Source: Mesonia aestuariivivens (lineage in GTDB: Bacteria > Bacteroidota > Bacteroidia > Flavobacteriales > Flavobacteriaceae). From it: a DNA stretch of 64,000 nucleotides. The DNA is taken from the NCBI RefSeq assembly GCF_019311235.1, contig NZ_JAHWDF010000001.1:186001-250000 (forward strand), written 5' to 3'. How positions within the stretch are numbered: the stretch's first letter is position 1; the number at the start of each line of letters is the position of its first letter. The notes beneath the pieces were generated by a model. The model ran no database searches. It saw only the letters and a program-made list of their open reading frames with translations, and was not told the DNA's origin. The translations under genes and the position numbers were made by a program. Below are positions 17,280-25,914 of this stretch, in pieces.

Positions 17280-17310
17280 TTGTGTACGTCTATAGCTTTA
17301 AATATTTTTG
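17280..17310 (+). promoter_or_regulatory. Promoter of the M23 peptidase gene
   Basis: TTG at 17280-17282, 20 bases, TATTTTTG at 17303-17310, exact TAnnTTTG. This matters because the longest reading frame of the next gene starts on the -33 TTG itself; the transcript would start near 17317, so translation must begin further down. Confidence 0.65.
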
Positions 17311-17333
17311 CGGTTTTAAAAAATGATGGTACT

Positions 17334-18593
17334 TTGAGAAACATATATTTGGTTGCAGCGCTTATTCTTTCTACAATTATTTTTTCTTGCGAAAAGAAAA
17401 AAACTAACGAAAGTAGACCTGAAGAGAATAGGCCTGTAAAAAAAGTTCCTCCACAGATTAGAGAATATGGTTACCTTTTAAATGATTATAGAGTTGTAAG
17501 AGATACCATTCGTTTAGGTGATAGTTTTGGAGCTATTATGGATGCTAATGGGGTAACTAGAGGTGAAGTGTTTAGAATTTCAGAAACGGTGAAAGATACC
17601 TTTAATCCAGCAAGAATTGTTGCAGGTAAGCCTTATACCATTTTAAAAGCAAAAGATTCTTCGGCCGCTATCAAAGCATTTATTTATGAAAATGATCGCA
17701 TCAATTATACGGTTGTTGATTTAGAAGATACTATAAAAGCTTTTACTGCAAAAAAGCCAGTTACAGTTAAAAGGAAAACTGCCTCTGGTGTGATTACTTC
17801 ATCACTTTCTGGAGCGATGGATCATGAGGGGCTAAGCATACTTTTAGCTGATAAAATTGCCGATATCTATAGGTGGAAAATAGACTTTTTTAAAATTCAA
17901 AAAGGCGATCAATTTAAGCTTATTTATAACGAAAAATATATAAATGATACTGTTTATGCAGGAGTTGAAAATATTGAAGCTGCTGTATTAACGCATTACG
18001 ATAATCCTTACTACGCTTTCGAGTTCGGGAAAGATAGTGTAAGTGGTTTTGCTAAATATTATGATAATGAAGCTAATTCTCTACAAAGTTTCTTCTTAAA
18101 AGCACCTTTAAAATTTTCTAGAATCTCTTCTAGATATACTAAAAGAAGATTTCATCCTGTACAAAAAAGATGGAAAGCTCACAAGGGGACAGATTATGCT
18201 GCACCTACTGGAACCCCAATTTGGTCTACTGCAGATGGTATAGTTATCAAATCCAGTTACACCAGAGGAAATGGAAACTATGTAAAAGTAAGACATAACG
18301 ATAAGTACACTACTCAATACCTACATATGTCTAAACGAAATGCTAAAGTAGGACAGCGCGTAAAACAAGGAGATGTTATTGGGTTTGTAGGTCAAACTGG
18401 TTTGGCTACTGGTCCTCATGTATGTTATCGCTTTTGGGTAAATGGTAGACAAGTAGATCCTTACAAGCAGAACCTTCCGAGTTCAGAGCCATTAAAAGAA
18501 GAGTTGAAACCTAGTTATTACCTTCATATAGAGAGACTTAAAGAAGAGTTAGATAGTGTGCCGTTTAAAAAAATACCTAAGAAAATTTTATAA
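17334..18593 (+). CDS. M23 family peptidoglycan endopeptidase-like lipoprotein
   Basis: LytM/M23 metallopeptidase domain, probably acting on peptidoglycan in the periplasm. I choose the TTG at 17334: it lies just after the predicted transcript start and gives LRNIYLVAALILSTIIFSC, a lipoprotein signal; the frame extends up to 17280 but that region is promoter. The catalytic domain carries HKGTDYAAPTGTPIWS (His283, Asp287), YTTQYLHMSKRNAKVGQRVK and VGQTGLATGPHVCYRFW. The usual second motif HxH is HVC here (His362, Cys364), so the last His ligand is replaced by Cys. I recall this variant in other Bacteroidota M23 proteins; activity is uncertain. Confidence 0.88.
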   Translation: MRNIYLVAALILSTIIFSCEKKKTNESRPEENRPVKKVPPQIREYGYLLNDYRVVRDTIRLGDSFGAIMDANGVTRGEVFRISETVKDTFNPARIVAGKPYTILKAKDSSAAIKAFIYENDRINYTVVDLEDTIKAFTAKKPVTVKRKTASGVITSSLSGAMDHEGLSILLADKIADIYRWKIDFFKIQKGDQFKLIYNEKYINDTVYAGVENIEAAVLTHYDNPYYAFEFGKDSVSGFAKYYDNEANSLQSFFLKAPLKFSRISSRYTKRRFHPVQKRWKAHKGTDYAAPTGTPIWSTADGIVIKSSYTRGNGNYVKVRHNDKYTTQYLHMSKRNAKVGQRVKQGDVIGFVGQTGLATGPHVCYRFWVNGRQVDPYKQNLPSSEPLKEELKPSYYLHIERLKEELDSVPFKKIPKKIL

Positions 18594-18619
18594 AATTTCA
18601 TTAAAACATTTTCACGTAG

Positions 18620-18627
18620 TATATTTG
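18620..18627 (+). promoter_or_regulatory. -7 promoter element of the TonB receptor gene
   Basis: TATATTTG, exact TAnnTTTG; no good TTG at the -33 position. It predicts a leader of about 105 nt, which contains a hairpin (GCAAAAGAA at 18679-18687 with TTCTTTTGC at 18698-18706). Confidence 0.5.
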
Positions 18628-18678
18628 CTTAACAATTCTTTAACATTGAAGATAAGGTTTTTAATAACAAGTTAAAGC

Positions 18679-18706
18679 GCAAAAGAACATTTGTTGTTTC
18701 TTTTGC
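18679..18706 (+). promoter_or_regulatory. 5' leader hairpin of the TonB receptor mRNA
   Basis: Nine perfect base pairs around a 10-base loop, 34 bases before the ATG at 18740, with no T-run, so not a terminator. Could stabilise the mRNA or bind a regulator. Confidence 0.4.
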
Positions 18707-18739
18707 ATCGCAAACAATTAATTAAATTCGAACTGCAAA

Positions 18740-21382
18740 ATGAAAAAATTATTTACAATGATGTTGCTCTTTGCAACGAGTATAATTTTTGCTCAAGGTA
18801 CAATTAAGGGGGTGGTAACAGACCCTGATTCAAATTTACCTATGCCCGGAGCAAATGTTATGATTGCGGGTACATCTAACGGAACCACAACAGACTTCAA
18901 TGGAATGTTTTCGCTAGAAGTAGAGAAAGAACAAGGTACTTTAGTAGTGTCTTATGTGGGATTTTCTCAAAAAAGAATTAAATTTTCTATTCAAAATGGA
19001 GAAGTATTAGATCTTGGAGCTATTAGTTTAGAAGCAGATCAAAATGCTTTAGGTGAAATTGTTTTAGTAGGAAGAGGTGTGATTGATTTAGAGCAAGGAA
19101 GAAAAACACCAATCGCTGCTTCTACGGTTACTAGCGAAGAAATTCAAAGAAAAGCTGTGGGTAATGTTGAGTTTCCTCAAATTTTAAAGAACACTCCTAA
19201 CGTTTATGTTTCTAACGCTTCAGGTGGTTTTGGAGATTCTCAAATGTTTGTTAGGGGTTTTGGTCAATCTAATACAGCATTTTTGCTAAACGGTCAGCCA
19301 ATAAACGGTATGGAAGATGGGAATATGTATTGGTCTAATTGGTCAGGTTTAGCTGATATTGCTAGTGCTGTGCAAGTACAAAGGGGGCTTGGATCTTCAA
19401 AATTAGCGATATCTTCTGTAGGAGGAACAGTAAATATTGTTACTAAAGCAACTAATAAAACCGAAGGTGGATTTGCTAGGTTTATGGTTGGAAATGGTAG
19501 TTATATGAAAGGTACTGTTTCTTATGATACAGGTCTTAATGACAATGGTTGGGGCTTTTCATTTTTACTTGATTACTGGCAGGCACATAGCAAGTGGGCT
19601 AATGGAACTAAAGGTCAAGGACAAAATTATTTCTTTTCTGTAGGTAAAAAAGCAGGAAATCATAATTTCAATTTCTTATTGACGGGTGCTCCCCAATGGC
19701 ATGATCAAAACTATTCTAAAGGGGCAGCCTTATATGATAGATACGGGCTTAAATACAATAATAATTATGGATTTAATAATGGAGATTATTTAAGTTCAAG
19801 AAGAAATTATTACCATAAACCAATCGTTAATTTAAATTGGGATTGGGATATTTCTGAGAAATCAAATCTTTCTACTGTGTTATATGCTTCTTTTGGTAGA
19901 GGAGGGGGAACAGGAACCTACGGTAATGGACCTGGTTACATAAATGGTTACCCTAACGGAGATCAAGATTTACAAAGAGGTGCTTATTCTGCAAGTAATG
20001 GTTTAATTGATTGGTCTTATGTTCAAAATGTTTACAATGCTTCACTTTCTACCGATGCTAATGGGAAGAGATATGCAAGACCTGGTGATCGTGAGGGTAC
20101 AGTAATGAGAGGATCTGTTAATAATCATGCTTGGTATGGTTCTGTAATTAATTATGAGAATATTCTAACTGATGAACTTACTGTTAATGTAGGTGCAGAT
20201 ATTAGATTCTATAAAGGAGATCACTTTAGACAAATTACAGATTTGTTAGGTCTTGACGGTGTTCAGGAAAATTTTGGAGGAAATGAAAATAATATTGTAA
20301 CCAAAACTTTTAATCCAGGTCCATGGTCTTCTTTATTTAATTATGCAGATGAAGGTGATAGAATAGATTATGATTATTCAGAAAATATTAATTATCAAGG
20401 AGGGTTTGCTCAAGTTGAATGGGCAAATGATGTAGTATCTGCTTTTGTTCAAGGAGCTTATTCAAATCAATCTTATAAGAGAGAAGATAGAGGTAACTTT
20501 GAGGGAACAAAAAAATCTGAAACTTTAAATAAAGCAGGATATAATATAAAAGCTGGAGCTTCTTGGATGTTTTCTGAAGGACATACAATCTTTGCAAACG
20601 CCGGAGATTACTCTAGACAACCATTTTTAGATAATATCTTCAATAATTATGATGATAATACTGAAATAGCTAAGCCAGAAGTAGATAATGAAAAAATCGT
20701 TGGTTTTGAAGCGGGTTATCGTTTTCAAACAAATGGGTTTCAGGTAAACCTAAATGCTTACTATACAAGTTGGGAAAATAGATTTTTAGGAGCTACAGGA
20801 GAATATCAAGATATTCAAAACGCAAGGTTTATATTTACAGACATAGCTCAAGTTCATCAAGGTTTAGAGCTTGATGCTAAGTACAATCTTGGTAACAGAT
20901 GGATGGTTAGAGGTTATGCAACTGTTGGTGATTGGGTATACGATGGCTCAACTCCTGTTAGAATTATTGATGATAACGATAATAGTCTAGTAGAGACTAC
21001 AAATGTAGATTTAAAAGACGTTAAAGTTGGGCAAGCTCCACAGACCTCAGCTGGTTTAGGTGCAAACTTTCAGGCTATCCCAAATAAATTATCAGTTAGT
21101 TTAGATTGGAATTATTATACAGATTTATATGGTTTCGTAGATGTAGAAGATGTAGCTTTTGCAAGTTTAAATAATGAAGTTTATAAGTCAGAAGAGTTAA
21201 ATTCTTACTCTTTATTTGATTTGGGAGCTTCTTATAGTTTTGATTTTGGTGATCAAAGATTCATTCTTACAGGAAACGTTTATAATATTTTGGATCATGA
21301 ATATATTAGTCAGAGTGATAACTATGGTTATTTCTACGGAAATGGAACTACTTGGAATTTTTCTGCAAAATATAGTTTTTAA
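18740..21382 (+). CDS. TonB-dependent receptor with CarboxypepD_reg-like N-domain
   Basis: 880-residue outer-membrane active transporter. Signal peptide MKKLFTMMLLFATSIIFA-Q; CarboxypepD_reg-like domain at ~20-105 (GTIKGVVTDPDSNLPMPGAN, VVSYVGFSQKRIKF); plug domain ~120-240 with QMFVRGFGQSNTAFLLNGQP and SSVGGTVNIVTKAT; then a 22-strand-type barrel ending FYGNGTTWNFSAKYSF with a terminal Phe. No SusD-like gene is adjacent, so a polysaccharide-uptake role is not supported. Substrate unknown. Monocistronic: its own promoter box upstream and a strong terminator downstream. Confidence 0.95.
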   Translation: MKKLFTMMLLFATSIIFAQGTIKGVVTDPDSNLPMPGANVMIAGTSNGTTTDFNGMFSLEVEKEQGTLVVSYVGFSQKRIKFSIQNGEVLDLGAISLEADQNALGEIVLVGRGVIDLEQGRKTPIAASTVTSEEIQRKAVGNVEFPQILKNTPNVYVSNASGGFGDSQMFVRGFGQSNTAFLLNGQPINGMEDGNMYWSNWSGLADIASAVQVQRGLGSSKLAISSVGGTVNIVTKATNKTEGGFARFMVGNGSYMKGTVSYDTGLNDNGWGFSFLLDYWQAHSKWANGTKGQGQNYFFSVGKKAGNHNFNFLLTGAPQWHDQNYSKGAALYDRYGLKYNNNYGFNNGDYLSSRRNYYHKPIVNLNWDWDISEKSNLSTVLYASFGRGGGTGTYGNGPGYINGYPNGDQDLQRGAYSASNGLIDWSYVQNVYNASLSTDANGKRYARPGDREGTVMRGSVNNHAWYGSVINYENILTDELTVNVGADIRFYKGDHFRQITDLLGLDGVQENFGGNENNIVTKTFNPGPWSSLFNYADEGDRIDYDYSENINYQGGFAQVEWANDVVSAFVQGAYSNQSYKREDRGNFEGTKKSETLNKAGYNIKAGASWMFSEGHTIFANAGDYSRQPFLDNIFNNYDDNTEIAKPEVDNEKIVGFEAGYRFQTNGFQVNLNAYYTSWENRFLGATGEYQDIQNARFIFTDIAQVHQGLELDAKYNLGNRWMVRGYATVGDWVYDGSTPVRIIDDNDNSLVETTNVDLKDVKVGQAPQTSAGLGANFQAIPNKLSVSLDWNYYTDLYGFVDVEDVAFASLNNEVYKSEELNSYSLFDLGASYSFDFGDQRFILTGNVYNILDHEYISQSDNYGYFYGNGTTWNFSAKYSF

Positions 21383-21400
21383 TAAATTTAGTTAAGTACA

Positions 21401-21432
21401 AAAAAACCGCTACGATTTGTAGCGGTTTTTTT
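21401..21432. terminator. Intrinsic terminator after the TonB receptor
   Basis: Stem AAACCGCTAC / GTAGCGGTTT with loop GATTT, followed by a T-run. Confidence 0.92.
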
Positions 21433-21470
21433 ATGCAAAAAAATTACCTTTACAATTCAAAATAAAAATT

Positions 21471-21911
21471 ATGTATAGAGCAATTTATTACCTTCATTCT
21501 TACTGGGCATATTTAGTATTGTTAGTTGTAATCTTGGCAACGATTAACGCGATAACTGGAGTGATTTCTAAACGGTCATATGGTCCTAAAGATTTTAGAG
21601 TGTCGTTATTTGCTCTTATTTGTACGCATATTCAATTATTAATAGGGATCGTTTTATTTTTTGTCTCCGATAAAATAGTTTGGTTTACCGAAGGTGTGCC
21701 TGTAAAAGATATCATGAGTGATAGTACGTTAAGGCTGTATAATGTAGAGCACCCGTTAATGATGATTATTGCAATTACTTTTATTACAATAGGATATTCT
21801 AAGCATAAAAAGAAATTGTCTTCGGCTCCTAAATTTAAGATGCTAGCTATATTTTATCCTTTAGCGCTTATTGCAATGTTGGCAATGATTCCTTGGGCAG
21901 CTTGGTTCTAA
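21471..21911 (+). CDS. Four-helix membrane protein of unknown function
   Basis: 146 residues with four hydrophobic helices (about 13-33, 47-67, 92-110, 122-142). Several conserved-looking His sit at helix ends (LHSYWAY, THIQLLIG, NVEHPLMMI), reminiscent of small cytochrome b-like membrane proteins, but haem binding is not demonstrated. Homologues are widespread in Bacteroidota as hypothetical proteins, sometimes misnamed as ribosomal proteins. The stop overlaps the stop of the convergent XRE gene by 4 bases. Confidence 0.75.
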   Translation: MYRAIYYLHSYWAYLVLLVVILATINAITGVISKRSYGPKDFRVSLFALICTHIQLLIGIVLFFVSDKIVWFTEGVPVKDIMSDSTLRLYNVEHPLMMIIAITFITIGYSKHKKKLSSAPKFKMLAIFYPLALIAMLAMIPWAAWF

Positions 21912-22114
21912 TCAGGTTCGTAGCTTAAAATATCTGCTGGTTGGCAATCTAATGCTTCGCAAATTACTTCTAACGTAGAAAACCGAATTGCTTTCGCTTT
22001 TCCTGTTTTTAAAATCGAAAGGTTGGCAGTGGTAATCCCAATTTTATCTGCTAAATCTTTAGATTTCATTTTAAGCTGCTGCAAAACTTCATCTAAATTA
22101 ATAGTAATAGACAT
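21908..22114 (-). CDS. XRE-family small transcriptional regulator
   Basis: 68-residue helix-turn-helix protein of the YozG/HTH_26 type. The recognition part is KSKDLADKIGITTANLSILK followed by KAKAIRFSTLEVICEALDCQPADILSYEPD. It consists of one DNA-binding domain only. It is 14 bases downstream of a DUF2975 membrane-protein gene; DUF2975-XRE pairs are common and the membrane partner is thought to modulate the regulator. Here the partner is frameshifted, so regulation may be altered. Confidence 0.92.
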   Translation of the reverse strand: MSITINLDEVLQQLKMKSKDLADKIGITTANLSILKTGKAKAIRFSTLEVICEALDCQPADILSYEPD

Positions 22115-22128
22115 TTGATGTGTTTTAT

Positions 22129-22660
22129 TTAGATGGTAAGTTCATTCTCTTCTTTCAGTTTTGTAGATTCAGCTAAGATTTTACTCATTACAATAAAGCT
22201 TATGCCAGTTACAAGCGTGAAAATGATCAAATGCATTTGCCATTTTTCTGGTGAAATTTGATGTTCAGTTGAAATAATTTTTGTTGAAAAAACTGCTATT
22301 AAAGCTATTAGAGAACTTGCGGTAGCGTAAATACCTGAGTGCTTTAAAGATTTTATATTTTCGTTTATAAATATTCTTTCTTTAAGAAGGTTATTTTACT
22401 ACTCTTTTTAAATAAACCACCGCAAAATAAAAACCAGCAACACCAACATAATTAACTAATCCAATTACGATAGATGCTGTTGTTCTGTTTTCAGGAGAAG
22501 TGACAATATGTTGAATAATGTCGGTGCTTAATGTGAAAAGTGAAATAATTAATATTAGGATAAAACTATAAAAGTTTAGCGCTAATATAAGCTCTAGAAA
22601 ACTAATAATGATTTTAAGAATTTTTGTAATTCGCATAAAAAGTAAATTATTGTTTATCAA
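22129..22660 (-). pseudogene. DUF2975 membrane protein split by a one-base frameshift
   Basis: The first 89 codons (22660 to 22391) encode two membrane helices and end LKRVVK at a TAA. In the next frame the gene continues LLKERIFINENIKSLKHSGI, a third and fourth helix, and the typical DUF2975 tail LKEENELTI to a TAA at 22131-22129. Removing one base at about 22393 joins VVK to NLLKERIF and gives one 176-residue protein of normal DUF2975 length. Either a recent frameshift or a sequencing error. It heads an operon with the XRE regulator. Confidence 0.85.
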
Positions 22661-22782
22661 TAATTTTTTTAGATTTTATTTTTGGATTGTTTCTAACTTT
22701 ACCGTAAACCCAACAATGTTATGAACTTGTTAAACCCTTATTTAGAAAAGGCTTTAGGTGTTTAAAAATCGAATATAAACTG

Positions 22783-22790
22783 TATATTTG
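22783..22790 (+). promoter_or_regulatory. -7 promoter element of the mrp operon
   Basis: TATATTTG, exact TAnnTTTG, with TTT around 22761 at the -33 distance. Predicted start about 18 bases before mrpA. Confidence 0.55.
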
Positions 22791-22814
22791 TTGTTCTAGT
22801 TTTTAAAAAAAAAT

Positions 22815-25130
22815 ATGCTGATAGCCATTTTAACAGGTTTTATTTTTGCTATTCTTCTATTTTTTGGAGGGAAGAGATTAGTGATTAATAAACTTGCTTT
22901 ACTGCCTACCCTAATCCCTTTAGGTTTATTTATTTATTTTATTCGATTTATCGGCGATATTTCAAATCAGAATTTCATCTATAAAACCTATGAGTGGATA
23001 CCATCACTAGGAGTAAATCTTAGCTTTACTTTAGACGGATTGTCTCTATTGTTTACTTTATTAATTACAGGTATAGGAACGCTCGTTTTTGCTTATACTT
23101 CAAGTTACTTAAAAGGACATCCTTATCTAGATCGTTTTTATGCTTACTTGAGTGTATTTATGGCGGCTATGCTTGGGCTCGTGTTATCTGATAATCTTAT
23201 TTCTATATTTGTTTTTTGGGAATTAACGAGTATCAGTTCTTTCTTTCTTATAGGTTTTAACAATGACAGTGAAGCCTCAAGGAAATCTGCATTAACAGCT
23301 TTAGGTATAACAGGAGTTGGTGGATTATTATTGCTTGCTGGAGGTTTGGTTTTAGGGAATATATCTGGCAGTTTTAGTATTGCAGAAATGCTTGGTCAGA
23401 AAGATCTTATTCAAGGTCATGAACATTATATTTTAGCCGCATGTTTAATTTTTGGAGCTGCGTTTACAAAATCTGCTCAATTTCCATTTCATTTTTGGTT
23501 ACCAGGAGCTATGAAGGCGCCAACTCCAGTTTCTACTTACTTGCACTCTGCAACAATGGTAAAAGCAGGAATTTATTTATTGTTTAGGCTAAGTCCATTA
23601 ATGGGTGATACTCAATTTTGGAATACTACGTTAATGATTGTTGGAGGTATCACTATGTTGTATGCAGCTTTTCATTCTATATTTAGAACAGATATGAAGG
23701 GTATTTTAGCATATACTACAATTTCTGCTTTAGGGATATTAGTGTTTCTAATTGGTTTAGGTACACAAGAATCTTATTTGGCAGCGGGAGTGTTTATTAT
23801 TGTGCATGCTTTATATAAAGCTACATTTTTTATGATGACTGGAGTAGTAGATCATCAAGCAAAAACCAGAAATGTGACAGAGCTTGCTGGGTTGAGAAAA
23901 GTCATGTTGCCAGTAGCAATAGCCGGAATTTTAGCTGCAATTTCTAATGCTGGCATTCCGCCAAGTGTAGGTTTTGTAGGTAAAGATTTAATCTACGAAG
24001 GTACTTTTCATTTTGAACATTCAGCTATTTTATTAACCATATTAGCGGTACTAACCAACGTTTTTATTTCTTATGCGGGTTATGTGGCGGGTATTAAGCC
24101 TTTTGTAGGTAAACTTCCTGAGAAATTTGAAAAGGTGAAATTTCCATCTATTTTTTTATGGTTACCCCCAGTTTTGTTAGGAAGTTTAGGTTTTATATTC
24201 GGTTTATTTCCGGTACTCATTCAAGATGCTTTAGTGAAGCCTATTTTATGGTCTATAGGGCAAGATGCTGCTGAAGTACATTTGAAACTTTGGCATGGGT
24301 TTACCCCAATTTTAGGGTTGAGTGCTTTAACGATTGGAGCTGGTATTTTACTTTATTTTCTACTGAAGCCTTCTCAGAAATTAGAACATTCAATAACACG
24401 TTTTGAAAAGATTTCACCTAAGTCTATTATGGAAGGTGTAAATACTGTTTTTATGATGTTTTCTGCATTTTGGACAAGAACTTTTCAGAATGGATATTTA
24501 AGAAATTATGTTTCAACAATAATTTTATTTTTAATTATGTTGATGGGTTTCACCTTAATTGGTGGTACTACTTATCACATTGATTATGCTTCATTTGCAA
24601 AGTTAACGATCTATGAAATAGTGATTCTATTTGTATTAGTTTTTGCTATAGGTTTAATTGTATTTGCGAAGTCTAGATTGGCAGCGGTTGTGGCTACGGG
24701 AATCATGGGGTATTCAATTTGTTTATTGTTTGTGTTCTATAGCGCGCCAGATTTAGCGATGACTCAGTTTGCGATAGACACATTAACCGTAATTTTGTTT
24801 GTGTTAGTATTGTATAGATTACCTAAATATTTAAAATTATCAGATTTTAAAGTTAGAATTAGAGATGGCGTATTATCAATTGCTTTTGGTGCTTTAATTA
24901 CTATTTTAGCATTAGAAGTACTTGCACAGCCTGTAAATTCAGAAATTAGCGATTTTTATGCAAAAAATTCATATTTATTAGCTCATGGAAAAAATGTTGT
25001 CAATGTAATTTTGGTAGATTTTAGAGGGGCAGATACGATGGTAGAGATTTCAGTATTAGCTATTTCTGCGATTGGCGTTTTCGGTTTGTTAAAACTAAGA
25101 TTAAAAAGTGTTGAACGTTATCAAAAATAA
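22815..25130 (+). CDS. mrpA: Mrp/Mnh Na+/H+ antiporter subunit A
   Basis: Large NuoL/ND5-like subunit, 771 residues, about 20 membrane helices, part of the seven-subunit Mrp antiporter in the inner membrane. Proton-channel signatures are visible: SIFVFWELTSISSFFLIGF with the conserved Glu, GAAFTKSAQFPFHFWLPGAM with the Lys, PTPVSTYLHSATMVKAGIYL, and FIIVHALYKATFFM. The C-terminal ~170 residues (from ~600, including FYSAPDLAMTQFAIDTLTVI) are the MbhD/MbhE-like extension typical of MrpA. First gene of a complete mrpA-G operon. Confidence 0.96.
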   Translation: MLIAILTGFIFAILLFFGGKRLVINKLALLPTLIPLGLFIYFIRFIGDISNQNFIYKTYEWIPSLGVNLSFTLDGLSLLFTLLITGIGTLVFAYTSSYLKGHPYLDRFYAYLSVFMAAMLGLVLSDNLISIFVFWELTSISSFFLIGFNNDSEASRKSALTALGITGVGGLLLLAGGLVLGNISGSFSIAEMLGQKDLIQGHEHYILAACLIFGAAFTKSAQFPFHFWLPGAMKAPTPVSTYLHSATMVKAGIYLLFRLSPLMGDTQFWNTTLMIVGGITMLYAAFHSIFRTDMKGILAYTTISALGILVFLIGLGTQESYLAAGVFIIVHALYKATFFMMTGVVDHQAKTRNVTELAGLRKVMLPVAIAGILAAISNAGIPPSVGFVGKDLIYEGTFHFEHSAILLTILAVLTNVFISYAGYVAGIKPFVGKLPEKFEKVKFPSIFLWLPPVLLGSLGFIFGLFPVLIQDALVKPILWSIGQDAAEVHLKLWHGFTPILGLSALTIGAGILLYFLLKPSQKLEHSITRFEKISPKSIMEGVNTVFMMFSAFWTRTFQNGYLRNYVSTIILFLIMLMGFTLIGGTTYHIDYASFAKLTIYEIVILFVLVFAIGLIVFAKSRLAAVVATGIMGYSICLLFVFYSAPDLAMTQFAIDTLTVILFVLVLYRLPKYLKLSDFKVRIRDGVLSIAFGALITILALEVLAQPVNSEISDFYAKNSYLLAHGKNVVNVILVDFRGADTMVEISVLAISAIGVFGLLKLRLKSVERYQK

Positions 25131-25142
25131 CCTTTTAAGATT

Positions 25143-25556
25143 ATGAAAACACTTATTCTAAGAACAGCTTCTAATTATCTATTACCAATATTATTGTTGT
25201 TCTCTATATTTATTTTATTAAGAGGGCATTACTTGCCAGGAGGTGGTTTTGTTGGGGGTTTAATAGCGTCTATTGCTTTTGTATTACATGCTTTTGCAAA
25301 CGGACTAAAAGATACCAAGAAGTTATTGAAATTTCATCCAGGTTTTTTAATGCCTGTTGGTTTAGCGATTTCTTTTTTAAGCGGAGCTTTACCTGTATTG
25401 GTTTTTGATGAACCTTTTATGACGGGCCTTTGGATGCACGACGCTATTCCTGTTTTAGGAAAATTAGGCACCGCTTTATTTTTCGATATAGGCGTGTATA
25501 TTGTAGTGCAGGGAGTTACATTAACTATTATTTTTACAATTTCAGAATCAGCTTAA
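25143..25556 (+). CDS. mrpB: Mrp/Mnh antiporter subunit B
   Basis: 137 residues, four membrane helices. It has the MnhB signature [18 protein letters not shown] near residues 26-43 and ends [20 protein letters not shown]. It follows mrpA by 12 bases and precedes mrpC by 1 base; required for the assembled antiporter by family knowledge. Confidence 0.95.
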   Translation: MKTLILRTASNYLLPILLLFSIFILLRGHYLPGGGFVGGLIASIAFVLHAFANGLKDTKKLLKFHPGFLMPVGLAISFLSGALPVLVFDEPFMTGLWMHDAIPVLGKLGTALFFDIGVYIVVQGVTLTIIFTISESA

Positions 25557-25557
25557 T

Positions 25558-25914
25558 ATGGAGTTTCTCTTAGCGATAATAACAGGTTTACTTTATGCCG
25601 CAGGTTTGTATATGATGCTGCGCAGAAGCTTGGTAAAACTGATTATTGGCTTAATTATTATTAGTAACGGAGCTAATCTTCTTATTTTCTTATTAGGGAG
25701 AATAACCAAGGGACATCCGCCAATTATACCAAAAGGCTCTGAAGTTTTTACTGAAATTTATGCAGATCCAGTGCCGCAAGCTTTAATATTAACTGCTATT
25801 GTGATTAGTTTTGGTTTGCAGTCTTTTGCCATTATCTTGATAAAAAGAGCTTATCAAGCGGTGAAAACAGACGATTTAGATGAGATGAATACTATTGAAG
25901 AAGATATTAGATAA
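25558..25914 (+). CDS. mrpC: Mrp/Mnh antiporter subunit C
   Basis: 118-residue NuoK-like subunit with three helices. Characteristic segments: [30 protein letters not shown], and the loop [20 protein letters not shown]. It abuts mrpD (stop TAA followed at once by ATG). Confidence 0.95.
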   Translation: MEFLLAIITGLLYAAGLYMMLRRSLVKLIIGLIIISNGANLLIFLLGRITKGHPPIIPKGSEVFTEIYADPVPQALILTAIVISFGLQSFAIILIKRAYQAVKTDDLDEMNTIEEDIR

